The position numbers and the translations under genes were made by a program. Positions 17,390 through 26,522 of a stretch of DNA of 64,000 nucleotides are shown in pieces. Position 1 is the first letter of the stretch; every line of letters starts with the position of its first letter. The notes under the pieces were generated by a model. That model was not told the DNA's origin. It saw only the letters and a program-made list of their open reading frames with translations, and did not search any database. Source of the stretch: JAPPHA01 sp965220985 (GTDB lineage Bacteria; Pseudomonadota; Alphaproteobacteria; Rhodobacterales; Rhodobacteraceae); the NCBI GenBank assembly GCA_965220985.1, contig OZ244854.1, positions 3,782,001 to 3,846,000 on the forward strand, in the 5' to 3' direction.

Positions 17390-18508
17390 ATGAAACAACT
17401 TCCCAAAGCGTGGATCATCATCATTGCACTTTGCTTTCCGACGGCCGTTTTCGCCCAGTTGCACGACGGCGTTCGCTGCGTTCAGGATCAACTCGCGGCG
17501 GCTGGCTTCGATCCGGGCCCAAGCGATGGTCGAGTCGGACCCAGGACACACCGCGCATTGACAGCGTACCAAAACCGGAACGGCAGGCTGTCGAGCCTGA
17601 AAATGGATGAGACGCTTGGCAATGCCTTTTGCCGCTTGATCGGATTGCAGCAACCGGCCCTGAAGGAACACTGGCCCACGAGATCAGGCAACCGGCCTAT
17701 CATGATCTTTGGCAAGTCGATCAGTGAAGACGTGATCGAGAAAATGAACACGTCGGTGAACCGGGTCTACGGCGGAATTGACCGGCTGTTCGACCTTCAG
17801 CTCGCAGGCCGCGATGTGATCGTTGTCGCGAACGGGCCGATCGAACTGAAAGGTCTCCTGGAGGACAACGTGGAAGTGGACCTTGGGGATCTGCAGCACA
17901 AGGCCGAAGATGTCTGCGGTGACGGATTCTCGCTGACGGCTGCAGCAGGCATCGTGTTTGTGTGCGTGGATTCGAACGATGACTCCGGCCCCTTGAGCGA
18001 ACAGCAATGGCTGGATCTTTCCGTCGCGCAGGCAGTCTTGACGACTGTTCAGTTTCAGTTGACCGGTTCCGTCCGATACGAAAGCGGTCAGATCGCGCTC
18101 CTGAACGCTTTCGGTCCAGCCTGGTTGTCTGCGGGTTCCGCTCGAGCATTCGGCCATCGCGTTGCCTTTGACGCACCCGAATGGCTGTTTCGGGGCCTGC
18201 ATTACGAGTATGTTCAAGGCCGGTTGCCCAATCTGGCCGAGCTTGAACTTGACCAGACCAAATTGCAACGAACCGAGGAAGTCTACGTGGCTGGAATGAT
18301 CGCTGCGGTCGATCTCGTCGACCTGTTCGGATATCCCGCCATCGGGGAATTCTACAGCAGCCTCGGGAGGGGGATTGGCTGGGAGGCCGCATTCGAAGGA
18401 GCCTTCGGCATCACGGTCGGAGAGTTTTATAACCACTACAACAACGTCGTTCGGTTCGACACCAAGGGCAAGCCGATCCAAGGGCCACTGGGAAGATTGC
18501 ACCGGTAA
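17390..18508 (+). CDS. Tandem secreted protein, copy 4 (most divergent)
   Basis: 372 residues. It keeps the signal peptide (ending TAVFA), the AGFDPGPSDGRV PG-binding-like motif and the four conserved cysteines. The sequence has diverged strongly from copies 1-3 through the body, although its upstream block is almost identical to theirs. The WLSAGSARAFG segment again lacks the third-ligand Glu, and no HExxH is present. The C-terminal FGYPAIGEFYSSLG and FGITVGEFYNHY elements are kept. Array order suggests it is the oldest diverged unit or is under different selection. Confidence 0.73.
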   Translation: MKQLPKAWIIIIALCFPTAVFAQLHDGVRCVQDQLAAAGFDPGPSDGRVGPRTHRALTAYQNRNGRLSSLKMDETLGNAFCRLIGLQQPALKEHWPTRSGNRPIMIFGKSISEDVIEKMNTSVNRVYGGIDRLFDLQLAGRDVIVVANGPIELKGLLEDNVEVDLGDLQHKAEDVCGDGFSLTAAAGIVFVCVDSNDDSGPLSEQQWLDLSVAQAVLTTVQFQLTGSVRYESGQIALLNAFGPAWLSAGSARAFGHRVAFDAPEWLFRGLHYEYVQGRLPNLAELELDQTKLQRTEEVYVAGMIAAVDLVDLFGYPAIGEFYSSLGRGIGWEAAFEGAFGITVGEFYNHYNNVVRFDTKGKPIQGPLGRLHR

Positions 18509-18656
18509 AATCCAAACGGACCTCGACAAAGTCACGCACGCGGCAATCGAGTCGGGTTCGCGAATTGCCGCAGCCCGCCGGTTGACGCACACTTTCATCG
18601 GAATCGGTGAAATCTCTGCGTTCGCTCGTGGACCGAGCCTTGTCGCGTCCCGTCGG

Positions 18657-19871
18657 TCAGGATCTAGCTGATCGAATCGCGATGACCGCGTTCAAACCTC
18701 CGAAAGCGAAAGCGTTGCTGATCGCCACATCGACCTTGCGCTGTCGAGACGCGTTCGGAACAATGTCGAGATCGCATTCCGGATCCGGCTGCACGTGACC
18801 TGCGGTTGGTGCAATCATTCCGTCCCGAACCGCAGCGATGCAAGCCAGAAGTTCGACCGCGCCTGCCCCGCCAATCAGGTGACCGTGCATCGATTTTGTC
18901 GACGAAACCATGACATCGTCGGCACTCGCACCGAGTGCCATGCGAATGGCATTGCACTCGCCCTTGTCGTTCGCCCGCGTTCCGGTTCCGTGCGCGTTGA
19001 TGTAGCCGACCTCGTCGCGTCGCACGCTCCCGTCTTCAAGAGCGCCCGCGATGGCGCGCGCTGCGCCTTCAGGATTCGGCAGAACAATGTCCGAAGCATC
19101 CGAGGTCATCGCGAATCCCACGACCTCGGCCAGGATCTCTGCACCTCTGGCAGCGGCATGATCAAAGTTCTCGAAAACGAACACGGCAGCGCCTTCGCCA
19201 AGGACCATGCCGTTTCTCGTCATGCAGAACGGTCGACAGCCGTCGCCCGACACGATCCTGAGGCCCTCCCATCCCTTGATGCCACCAAAGCAAAGCATGG
19301 AATCGGAGCCGCCAGTGACGACAACCGTGGATGAACCCGAACGAATCATCTGAAACGCCTGACCCATGGCATGGTTCGACGATGCACAGGCCGATGACAC
19401 GGCGTATCCCGCCCCCTTGAGATTCCAGTTGATCGAAATGTGCGATGCCGCCGCGTTGCCCATGGAGCGGGGAATGACAAAGGGATGCACGCGGGTCTTT
19501 CCCAACTCGTATGTGCTATGGAAACTCTCGTCCAGGGTGTGGATTCCACCGCTACCCGTGCCCAGAACGACACCGCATCGCGGCGACAACTCGTCATCAA
19601 TCTCGATACCAGACTGGCTGATCGCCTCCTCCGCCGCAATCATGGCAAACTGGGTGAACGGGTCATAGAGCGACAGCTGCTGTCGTGAGAATTCGGTCTT
19701 CGGGTTCAGGTTTCGAACCTGGCCGGCCAACTCGATCGACAGCCGGTCCGATCTCACGACGTCAAGTCGCGAGAAGCCGCATTTGCCGGCAGCCATCGCA
19801 GCCAGCGTTTCCGGGACATTTCGACCAAGGCAGTTGATCGTTCCCTGGCCGGTGATGGCCACACGATGCAT
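18657..19871 (-). CDS. Beta-ketoacyl-ACP synthase, KAS II/NodE-like
   Basis: 404 residues, thiolase-fold condensing enzyme. It elongates an ACP-bound acyl chain by decarboxylative Claisen condensation with malonyl-ACP. The catalytic triad is intact: C162 (SSACASSNHA), H294 (NAHGTGT) and H331 (KSMHGHLIGGAG), with the supporting K326. It is third in an lpxD, acyl carrier protein, KAS operon; the gap from the ACP gene is 12 bp. It is more likely a specialised FabF paralogue than the housekeeping one, since fabD/fabG/fabH are not nearby. A lipid-A-linked acyl chain is a plausible product. Confidence 0.85.
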   Translation of the reverse strand: MHRVAITGQGTINCLGRNVPETLAAMAAGKCGFSRLDVVRSDRLSIELAGQVRNLNPKTEFSRQQLSLYDPFTQFAMIAAEEAISQSGIEIDDELSPRCGVVLGTGSGGIHTLDESFHSTYELGKTRVHPFVIPRSMGNAAASHISINWNLKGAGYAVSSACASSNHAMGQAFQMIRSGSSTVVVTGGSDSMLCFGGIKGWEGLRIVSGDGCRPFCMTRNGMVLGEGAAVFVFENFDHAAARGAEILAEVVGFAMTSDASDIVLPNPEGAARAIAGALEDGSVRRDEVGYINAHGTGTRANDKGECNAIRMALGASADDVMVSSTKSMHGHLIGGAGAVELLACIAAVRDGMIAPTAGHVQPDPECDLDIVPNASRQRKVDVAISNAFAFGGLNAVIAIRSARS

Positions 19872-19883
19872 CGGTTTGCGCCC

Positions 19884-20156
19884 TTACGAGCTGTCGAAAA
19901 GCAGGTCTTCGATTTCGGAGACTATCGATCCGATCGAAGCGAGATCGAAAATGCTTGCATTGGGGTCATTGGCATCAAAAGGAAGTTCGATGTTGAAGCT
20001 CTCTTCGATCGCGTACATCAGTTCGATCAAACCCAGCGAGTCGATGCTGAGGTCCGCGAGCATTGAATCCGCATCAAGCTCCGACGGATCGCGCAAGGCG
20101 AGTTCCGCCACGAGCGCAATGGTCTGATCCAAGATCGAGTCCGAAGAGAAGGTCAT
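19884..20156 (-). CDS. Specialised acyl carrier protein
   Basis: 90 residues, acidic four-helix protein. The phosphopantetheine attachment serine is S40 in LSIDSLGLIEL, a DSL motif. Helix II continues LMYAIEESFNIELPF, typical of ACPs. It is longer than housekeeping AcpP (~78) and close to the size of AcpXL, which carries very long hydroxyacyl chains to lipid A in alphaproteobacteria. It sits between lpxD (22 bp upstream) and a KAS gene (12 bp downstream), all on the minus strand. A role as dedicated carrier for that KAS is inferred. Confidence 0.85.
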   Translation of the reverse strand: MTFSSDSILDQTIALVAELALRDPSELDADSMLADLSIDSLGLIELMYAIEESFNIELPFDANDPNASIFDLASIGSIVSEIEDLLFDSS

Positions 20157-20178
20157 TTTCAGATTCCCGAAGGTTCCG

Positions 20179-21285
20179 TCAGTCGTCGCTGTCGCGACCT
20201 TTCGCTGACAACAGACGTTCCAGATTCTCGATCCTTTTAGCCAATCGGGGCATGCGGCGCAAAGACTTGTAGGCGTCGATGTTGCGGCTCATTTTCATTG
20301 CCGGATTGCCCATCATGATCTGTCCGGGCGGCACGTTGCTGCTCACGGCCGACATCCCCGCAACAATGACGTCCGAACCCACCTTGACGTGATCTCCGAC
20401 GCCCACGATGCCGCCGAGAAACACGCGATCCCCCAATCGCGCGCTTCCTGCAATGCCCACGTGACCGCAGATCAGGCAGTTCTTCCCGATATGCACGTTG
20501 TGCGCGATGTGCACCTGGTTGTCGATCTTGGTCCCGTCCCCGATGACCGTCCAGGAAATCGTGGCCCTATCAATGCTGCAGTTCGAACCGATTTCCACAT
20601 CGTCACCAATGATGATCCCGCCAAGCGAATGGATCTTCACGTTGGGTTCGTCCGACCCGGGCGGCACGACCTGCCCGGTCGTCTTGGCGTTCGCGATCGC
20701 ATCCGGAACGGGTGTTACGTACGAGAACCCGTCGGTGCCGATGACCGTGTTGGGGTGACACGAGAAATCCGAACCGATGCGAACTCGCGGACCGATGCGA
20801 ACCCCAGAACGAAGATACGCACGCGGACCTATTCGCGTGTCGGGCCCGATCGTGCACTGGCCCGAAATCACGGAATCTTCGCCAATCTCGACGTTGCCTT
20901 CAATCTGGGTGAACGGGCCGATCGACACGTTTTCCGCGATCCTGGCCGATGCATCGATGATCGCGGTGGGATGAATGCCCGGCGCAACCTGTGGTGACGG
21001 GGCGAAGATCCGCGTGAGCCGGGCAAGGTCCATCCTGTTCCCGGTCGCGAAGACGACGGCCTCGAGGCCTGCATCCTGCCATCGCGTGTCGCGCTGAACG
21101 ATCGCAGCACGTGCCTGACTCTGTTCGAGATTCTCGACGAATTGCGGCGACATCGCGATTGCAAGATCATCCGGACCCGCCTCGGTGGGCTCGCATGCCC
21201 CCGTCACGCGGATCGAAGACTCTCCCGCAGCATCGGCTCCGAGCTTCAGAGCAACTTCAGCAATCGTGAATCCGCTCACCGTCAT
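20179..21285 (-). CDS. lpxD: UDP-3-O-acylglucosamine N-acyltransferase
   Basis: 368 residues. It adds the second 3-hydroxyacyl chain from acyl-ACP to UDP-3-O-acyl-glucosamine in lipid A synthesis. An N-terminal uridine-binding domain (about 1-100) is followed by a long left-handed beta helix of hexapeptide repeats. The catalytic His lies in the HIAHNVHIGKNCLICGHVGIAG region. The C-terminus has the usual helical extension. The common bamA-lpxD-fabZ-lpxA cluster is absent; instead lpxD heads an operon with an ACP and a KAS. Confidence 0.94.
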   Translation of the reverse strand: MTVSGFTIAEVALKLGADAAGESSIRVTGACEPTEAGPDDLAIAMSPQFVENLEQSQARAAIVQRDTRWQDAGLEAVVFATGNRMDLARLTRIFAPSPQVAPGIHPTAIIDASARIAENVSIGPFTQIEGNVEIGEDSVISGQCTIGPDTRIGPRAYLRSGVRIGPRVRIGSDFSCHPNTVIGTDGFSYVTPVPDAIANAKTTGQVVPPGSDEPNVKIHSLGGIIIGDDVEIGSNCSIDRATISWTVIGDGTKIDNQVHIAHNVHIGKNCLICGHVGIAGSARLGDRVFLGGIVGVGDHVKVGSDVIVAGMSAVSSNVPPGQIMMGNPAMKMSRNIDAYKSLRRMPRLAKRIENLERLLSAKGRDSDD

Positions 21286-21440
21286 ACCGTCGTCTGGAAA
21301 CCCAGCCCCGCGGGCGAATGCCGGCTCATGGCGTCATGCCGGAAAAGCACGCCGCAAACTCCCGCGAGACCCCGAGGTTTGTTCCAAAACGTTGGAGCTC
21401 GACTTCGCGAACAAACGGCAGACAAGCGACCATGCCGGTT

Positions 21441-22712
21441 TCAGGGACGAACAGTCCCGTCTCCTTCGACCAGATACTTGAAACTGGTCAACTGTTCGGC
21501 ACCGACAGGACCGCGAGCATGAAGCTTCCCGGTCGCGATGCCGATCTCGGCCCCAAGACCGAACTCGCCGCCATCGGCAAACTGGGTCGAAGCGTTCTTC
21601 ATCAGGATTGCGCTGTCGAGACCGGCGAAGAATCGATCCGCTGTCTCGTCGTCTTCCGTCACGATGCTGTCAGTATGCCCCGAACCGTATTGACGAATAT
21701 GCTCGATGGCACCCCCGACACCGTTCACGATTCGGGCAGCGATTACCATGTCAAGGTATTCGTGCCCCCAATCGTCATCTGTCGCAGGATTGACGCCCGG
21801 GATCGCCGCCAAAAGGATATCGTCGCCGCGAACTTCGACACCCGCATCGATGAGTTCCTGCACGAACGGCGCACCAGTCTTGGCGAAGTAATCGCCGTCG
21901 ATCAGCAGGCATTCGGCAGCGCCGCAGATTCCGGTTCGGCGGGTTTTCGAGTTCATGACGACCCGGCGAGCCTTTTCGGCATCCGCCGCCTTGTCAACAT
22001 AGACGTGGCAAATCCCCTCGAGATGCGCGAACACCGGGACGCGGGCCTCTTCTTGCACACGCGCAACCAGCCCCTTTCCGCCGCGCGGAACGATGACGTC
22101 AATGCTTTGGTTCATCGCGAGCATCGCACCGACGGCGGCCCGGTCTCGGGTCGTGATCAGTTGAATTGCATCTGCCGGCAGACCAGCCGCTTCCAACCCG
22201 TCGACCATGCAGGCACGAATGGCGCCTGCCGAGTGAATGCACTCCGAGCCGCAACGCAGAATGACGGCGTTGCCGGATTTCAGGCACAGCGCTCCCGCAT
22301 CGGCCGTCACGTTCGGGCGGCTCTCGTAGATCACGCCGATGACACCAAGGGGTGTCCGAACCCGGCGGATCTTCAAGCCCGAGGGAACCGACCATTCAGA
22401 CATGACCGCGCCAACCGGATCCGGCAGCTTTGCAATGCTGCGCGTACTGTTGGCCATGTCTCGAATTCGGCCTTCGTCGAGGCTCAGGCGATCGATCATG
22501 GCTGCGGACAGCCCCTTTTCGCGGGCGTACTCGAGATCGAGCTTGTTGGCGGACATGAGTTTGTCCGAGTTTCGCAGCAAGCTGTCTGCGGCGGCGTCGA
22601 GAGCCTTCGCCTTTTCATCCGAAGACGCGCTGGCCAGTTGACGCGCAGCGGCTTTCGCTGCCACGCCCATCGCGTCGACCACCTGGTGAACGTCAAGTTG
22701 AGAGTCTGGCAT
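21441..22712 (-). CDS. proA: Gamma-glutamyl phosphate reductase
   Basis: 423 residues. NADPH-dependent reduction of gamma-glutamyl phosphate to glutamate semialdehyde, second step of proline synthesis. The nucleophilic Cys is in RTGICGAAE; the NADP region includes YESRPNVTAD. The ATG at 22712 is preferred over a GTG six bases upstream because GGAGAG lies 5 nt before it. proB is 1.2 kb away on the same strand, separated by a gene on the opposite strand, so proA likely has its own promoter. Confidence 0.95.
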   Translation of the reverse strand: MPDSQLDVHQVVDAMGVAAKAAARQLASASSDEKAKALDAAADSLLRNSDKLMSANKLDLEYAREKGLSAAMIDRLSLDEGRIRDMANSTRSIAKLPDPVGAVMSEWSVPSGLKIRRVRTPLGVIGVIYESRPNVTADAGALCLKSGNAVILRCGSECIHSAGAIRACMVDGLEAAGLPADAIQLITTRDRAAVGAMLAMNQSIDVIVPRGGKGLVARVQEEARVPVFAHLEGICHVYVDKAADAEKARRVVMNSKTRRTGICGAAECLLIDGDYFAKTGAPFVQELIDAGVEVRGDDILLAAIPGVNPATDDDWGHEYLDMVIAARIVNGVGGAIEHIRQYGSGHTDSIVTEDDETADRFFAGLDSAILMKNASTQFADGGEFGLGAEIGIATGKLHARGPVGAEQLTSFKYLVEGDGTVRP

Positions 22713-23319
22713 TGGCACTCTCCAAAATTTGCATTTTTGCCCATTGGCGCTTGATCAAGTTCAACTCATCGCTGCACGCCAATGAACTGCCCTTGGCCCT
22801 ATCAGAATCCGACCAAAGAGCAACCGAATTCAGATTGCCAAGACCGATGCCCGCACGGCATGACTCCCGCAAATTCACAGGGTGATCGTGAATTGCTCGA
22901 CACCAGGAAGCACATCGCGGACCAACCCAGAGCATCACGCAGGCAATCGGCAAATGCGCACGCAGAAAGAAAAAATGGCTTCGGTTGGATCAGTTTCCGA
23001 GTCGACGTATTGGTGATCCTTCATTGCATTCACAGGAGAACCCAGGAACCCTCCGCCGATGATGGCCACAGGCGCTTCTCGCAGCAGGCCGACATCCGCA
23101 GCTTTGTCTTGCGGAGCTGCTATTGCCTGCATTGAGTGCTGTACTGCACTGTTCCGTGACGCCTGATCCTGCTTCCCTGCCCAACCTTTCATGGTCGACA
23201 TTGTGCCGTTCCAACGGAGGCCGTATGCTGATTCAGAGCAGCATTCTGATCAGTTTCCGCGAGGCGGACACCATGGTTCGAACTTGCTGAATTGACCACG
23301 GTGTTTCGGAGACTGTCCA
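22713..23319. other. Intergenic region between proA and the RipA-like gene
   Basis: About 600 bp, divergent promoters expected. A short minus-strand open frame (22935-23201) shows no family features and is not called. No RNA gene or repeat recognised. Confidence 0.35.
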
Positions 23320-23769
23320 TTGAGTGACCCAACGCGAGGCGAACTGCTGGAGATCTACAGGCTTCATGCGGAGTTGGCAGACCGGGTCGGTCAAAGACGT
23401 GAGGGTACAAACCGGTTGTACCTTTTCCTGCTCGTGGGACTGGTTCTGTCTCTTGTTATATTCGCAAGTCTTGGAGACGGTGAATTTCCCGTTGAATTCT
23501 ACTCTCGGGTCGTCGGAGTCGTCGGCGCAGTCCTGTCGGTGTCATGGTACATCGTCATTCGCTCGTACCGCCAACTGAACACCGGCAAATTCGCTGCTCT
23601 GCACGAACTCGAGGAAAAATTGCCCTTCCCGTTCTTCAAGAGGGAGTGGGAACTCCTCGGCGAGGGCAAGAAACCGGGCCGTTACTGGAAACTGACCGTC
23701 GTCGAGACCGGACTTCCGATTGTTTTCTTCGTGCTTTCAGTCGTGCTCATCGTGACGTCGCTCGACTGA
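23320..23769 (+). CDS. RipA-like small membrane protein
   Basis: 149 residues. A soluble N-terminal helix with SDPTRGELLEIYRLHAELADRVGQRREGTNRLY leads into two close hydrophobic helices (about residues 33-53 and 62-82). A cytoplasmic loop with FAALHELEEKLPF follows, then a third hydrophobic segment near the C-terminus. The RxxTNRLY entry and the ELEEKLPFPFF stretch resemble the RipA family of octameric membrane proteins. The start is a TTG with GGAG 9 nt upstream; no ATG is available. It lies between proA and proB on the opposite strand. Function unknown. Confidence 0.65.
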   Translation: MSDPTRGELLEIYRLHAELADRVGQRREGTNRLYLFLLVGLVLSLVIFASLGDGEFPVEFYSRVVGVVGAVLSVSWYIVIRSYRQLNTGKFAALHELEEKLPFPFFKREWELLGEGKKPGRYWKLTVVETGLPIVFFVLSVVLIVTSLD

Positions 23770-23907
23770 GCAGAACTTCGGTCATCCGTCACGTATGATT
23801 TGAACCGTTCACGCTCTGCCAATGGATCCGGCGCTCTGTCGGAAACACGCAATCACTCATCTGAGGGCACCGACCAACCTGACGTCGCGTGCAACCAACA
23901 TGACGGA

Positions 23908-25017
23908 TCAGAGCACGAGATCGTCGCGGTGAACGAGTGCTGCTCGGGCAGGATATCCGAGAATGGCTTCGATCTCGCTGCTTCTGCGACCAACGATCAA
24001 CAGTGCGTCCCGGCTTGCGTATCCGGAAAGACCCCGCGCGATCTCGTGACCCGCGCGATTCGTGATCGCAACGGCATCACCCCGGCCAAACTTGCCTGTG
24101 ACCTCAACGACACCCGCAGGCAGTAACGACGTCCCGCCCCGCAACGCGCGTTCCGCACCTTGATCAATGCGCAGCCAACCCTTGGGCTTCATCGAAGCGA
24201 TCCACTGCTTTCGGGCGGTTTTGGGGTCGTCCTCCGACAGAAACCACGTGCAGTTTGCACCATCACGCAACGCCGAAATCGGCCGCTGGACATCGCCCGC
24301 CACAATCACCATGGCGCAACCCGACCTCATGGCCGTTGCAGCCGCCGTCAGCTTGGTTCTCATCCCGCCCCGCGATGTCGAACTCCCGGCATCTCCCGCC
24401 ATCGCCTCGATCTCGGGGGTGATTTCCCGAACAACGTCGATCCGCCGCGCCTCGGGCTGCAGCTTGGGGTCGTTGGTGTACAGCCCATCGACGTCGGACA
24501 GGAGAATGAGAACATCGGCGCCCGCCATTGAAGCAACCTGGGCCGAAAGACGATCGTTGTCGCCGAAGCGGATTTCGTCGGTTGCGACCGTGTCGTTTTC
24601 GTTGACGATCGGCACAACCCGGTATCCGAGCAATGCGTTGATCGTCGCGCGCGAATTCAAGAATCGACGGCGATTGTCGCTGTCATCGAGGGTCAGAAGC
24701 ACCTGCGCCGCGACCACATCGTGCGGAGCGAGAACCTCTTCATAGGCTCGTGCAAGCCGGATCTGTCCAACAGCTGCCGCTGCCTGGTTGTGCTCAAGAG
24801 CCAGCGGCTTGTCCTGGGGGAATCCGAGGACCGATCTGCCGAGCGCAATCGAGCCCGACGAAACCAGAATGACTTCGCGACCACTTGCGATTTCGGCCGC
24901 CACATCGGCAGCAAGACCCTCGAGCCAGTCCAGACGCAGTCTTCCGCTGCTCGAATCGACCAGAAGATTCGATCCGATCTTGACGACCACCCGCCTTGCG
25001 GATTCGAGCACGCTCAT
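23908..25017 (-). CDS. proB: Glutamate 5-kinase with PUA domain
   Basis: 369 residues from the ATG at 25017. It phosphorylates glutamate to gamma-glutamyl phosphate, the feedback-regulated first step of proline synthesis. The amino acid kinase fold starts VVVKIGSNLLVD; substrate and nucleotide motifs include VSSGSIALG, VPIVNENDTV and SDVDGLYTNDP. The last ~90 residues form a PUA domain. The start overlaps the obgE stop in an ATGA, implying translational coupling; an alternative ATG lies 9 bp upstream at 25026. Confidence 0.95.
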   Translation of the reverse strand: MSVLESARRVVVKIGSNLLVDSSSGRLRLDWLEGLAADVAAEIASGREVILVSSGSIALGRSVLGFPQDKPLALEHNQAAAAVGQIRLARAYEEVLAPHDVVAAQVLLTLDDSDNRRRFLNSRATINALLGYRVVPIVNENDTVATDEIRFGDNDRLSAQVASMAGADVLILLSDVDGLYTNDPKLQPEARRIDVVREITPEIEAMAGDAGSSTSRGGMRTKLTAAATAMRSGCAMVIVAGDVQRPISALRDGANCTWFLSEDDPKTARKQWIASMKPKGWLRIDQGAERALRGGTSLLPAGVVEVTGKFGRGDAVAITNRAGHEIARGLSGYASRDALLIVGRRSSEIEAILGYPARAALVHRDDLVL

Positions 25018-26042
25018 GGCTGCCATGCCTGTCTCTCGGTCTCGGACCGGTCGGGAATGCGATTCATGATCGAGCGCAGAACGCCGCGCACGCCAGCCCG
25101 CGACACGCCAGATACCGGGATGACCGGACCTTCGGTTTCCTGGGCGAGCGCATCGAGTCGCGTTTCGACTTCGCTTTCTTGGAGGGCGTCAATCTTGTTC
25201 AGTGCAACCACGCAGGGCTTGTCTTCCAGTCCGCAACCGTACTGGGAAACTTCATGCTTCACGGTTCGATAGTCGTGAACGACATCGTCCGATGTTCCGT
25301 CGACCAGGTGCAAGAGGACCGAACAACGCTCGAGATGACGCAGGAACCGATCGCCGATGCCCTTCCCCTGGTGGGCCCCTTCGATCAAGCCGGGAATGTC
25401 GGCCATGACGAACTCGCGGCCATCCAACTCGACCATGCCAAGAACGGGGTGGGTCGTCGTGAACGGATAGTCCGCCACGCGCGGACGCGCATTCGAAACG
25501 GCTGCAAGAAACGTCGACTTGCCCGCGTTCGGGAGACCGACGAGGCCGGCGTCAGCGATCACTTTCAACCGGAGCCAAATCGTTCTTTCGCCGCCCCCCT
25601 GTCCCGGATTCGCCCGACGCGGAGCCTGGTTGCGCGATGACTTGAAGTGAAGGTTTCCAAAACCGCCATTGCCGCCCGTGGCAACGCGCAACCTGCTCTC
25701 CTCGTGGCGCAGGTCGGCAATGACCGTCTCTCCGTCCTCATCGAGGACCTCGGTGCCCACCGGCACCTTGAGAGTGATCGTCTCACCATTCCGACCCGAT
25801 CGGGCGCGCCCGGCACCGGGCTTCCCGTCGCCAGCATGGAAGTGTCTGCGAAAGCGGAAGTCGATCAGCGTGTTCAGATCCGGATCGGTTTCGATCCAGA
25901 CGTCGCCGCCTCGGCCGCCGTTGCCGCCATCGGGGCCGCCGTATTCGACGTGGGCCTCACGTCGAAAACTGACGCAACCGTTGCCCCCTGCCCCCGACCG
26001 TACGTGAATTTTCGCGAGATCCAGGAACTTCACGAGTCTCAA
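25014..26042 (-). CDS. obgE: Obg-family GTPase
   Basis: 342 residues. Essential ribosome-associated GTPase acting in 50S maturation and stress control. The N-terminal Obg domain (1-158) is glycine-rich (GGNGGRGGD, GKPGAGRARSGRNG). The G domain shows G1 GLPNAGKST, G3 DIPGLIEGAHQGKG and G4 NKID. The C-terminus is short, as in alphaproteobacterial Obg lacking the OCT domain. It is part of the rplU-rpmA-obgE-proB order and is coupled to proB by ATGA. Confidence 0.96.
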   Translation of the reverse strand: MRLVKFLDLAKIHVRSGAGGNGCVSFRREAHVEYGGPDGGNGGRGGDVWIETDPDLNTLIDFRFRRHFHAGDGKPGAGRARSGRNGETITLKVPVGTEVLDEDGETVIADLRHEESRLRVATGGNGGFGNLHFKSSRNQAPRRANPGQGGGERTIWLRLKVIADAGLVGLPNAGKSTFLAAVSNARPRVADYPFTTTHPVLGMVELDGREFVMADIPGLIEGAHQGKGIGDRFLRHLERCSVLLHLVDGTSDDVVHDYRTVKHEVSQYGCGLEDKPCVVALNKIDALQESEVETRLDALAQETEGPVIPVSGVSRAGVRGVLRSIMNRIPDRSETERQAWQP

Positions 26043-26238
26043 TCCTCACGAGGATCACGCCGCAGCAAGGCAGCGGCCACGCTCACCTTCGCGGGCAAAT
26101 GATGCAGTGTCATGTTCAGGAAGCGCGTTGACGGCCCGGTCCAGAAGTGAAGCGGTGACGATGCGCGACATCACAGTGCCGGTACCCGCACAAAATTTGC
26201 CTTGCGACACTCCGCTCGCTTGTCTCGGTGCGAGTATT

Positions 26239-26511
26239 TCAGCCCGCAGAAGCGCCATCTGCCGGGAGGACCGAGATAAAGGTCCGCCCCTTGAAGCCCT
26301 TGCGGAACTTCACGTGGCCATCGGTCGTTGCGAATATCGTGTGGTCCTTGCCGATTCCCACACCGTCCCCCGGCCACCATCTGGTGCCGCGTTGTCGGAC
26401 GATGATGTTGCCGGCCGAGACGGCTTCACCGCCGTATTTCTTGACGCCGAGACGACGACCCGCCGAGTCGCGACCGTTTCTGGATGATCCACCAGCCTTT
26501 TTGTGGGCCAT
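26239..26511 (-). CDS. rpmA: 50S ribosomal protein L27
   Basis: 90 residues beginning MAHKKAGGSSRNGRDS, the L27 signature whose N-terminal tail reaches the peptidyl transferase centre. The body keeps GNIIVRQRGT and GDGVGIGKDHTIF. It lies 11 bp downstream of rplU. A 196-bp gap separates it from obgE; many relatives have a GNAT gene there, absent here. Confidence 0.97.
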   Translation of the reverse strand: MAHKKAGGSSRNGRDSAGRRLGVKKYGGEAVSAGNIIVRQRGTRWWPGDGVGIGKDHTIFATTDGHVKFRKGFKGRTFISVLPADGASAG

Positions 26512-26522
26512 ATCCCGCGCTC

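Noticed and set aside
13043..18508. Array interpreted as simple assembly duplication
   Set aside because: The four copies differ throughout their middle parts and copy 4 is strongly diverged, so they are real distinct genes.
22935..23201. 88-codon minus-strand frame between proA and the RipA-like gene
   Set aside because: No ribosome binding site, mixed codon choice and no family features.
26055..26258. 67-codon frame between rpmA and obgE
   Set aside because: Relatives often have a GNAT gene here, but this frame shows no GNAT motif and overlaps rpmA.
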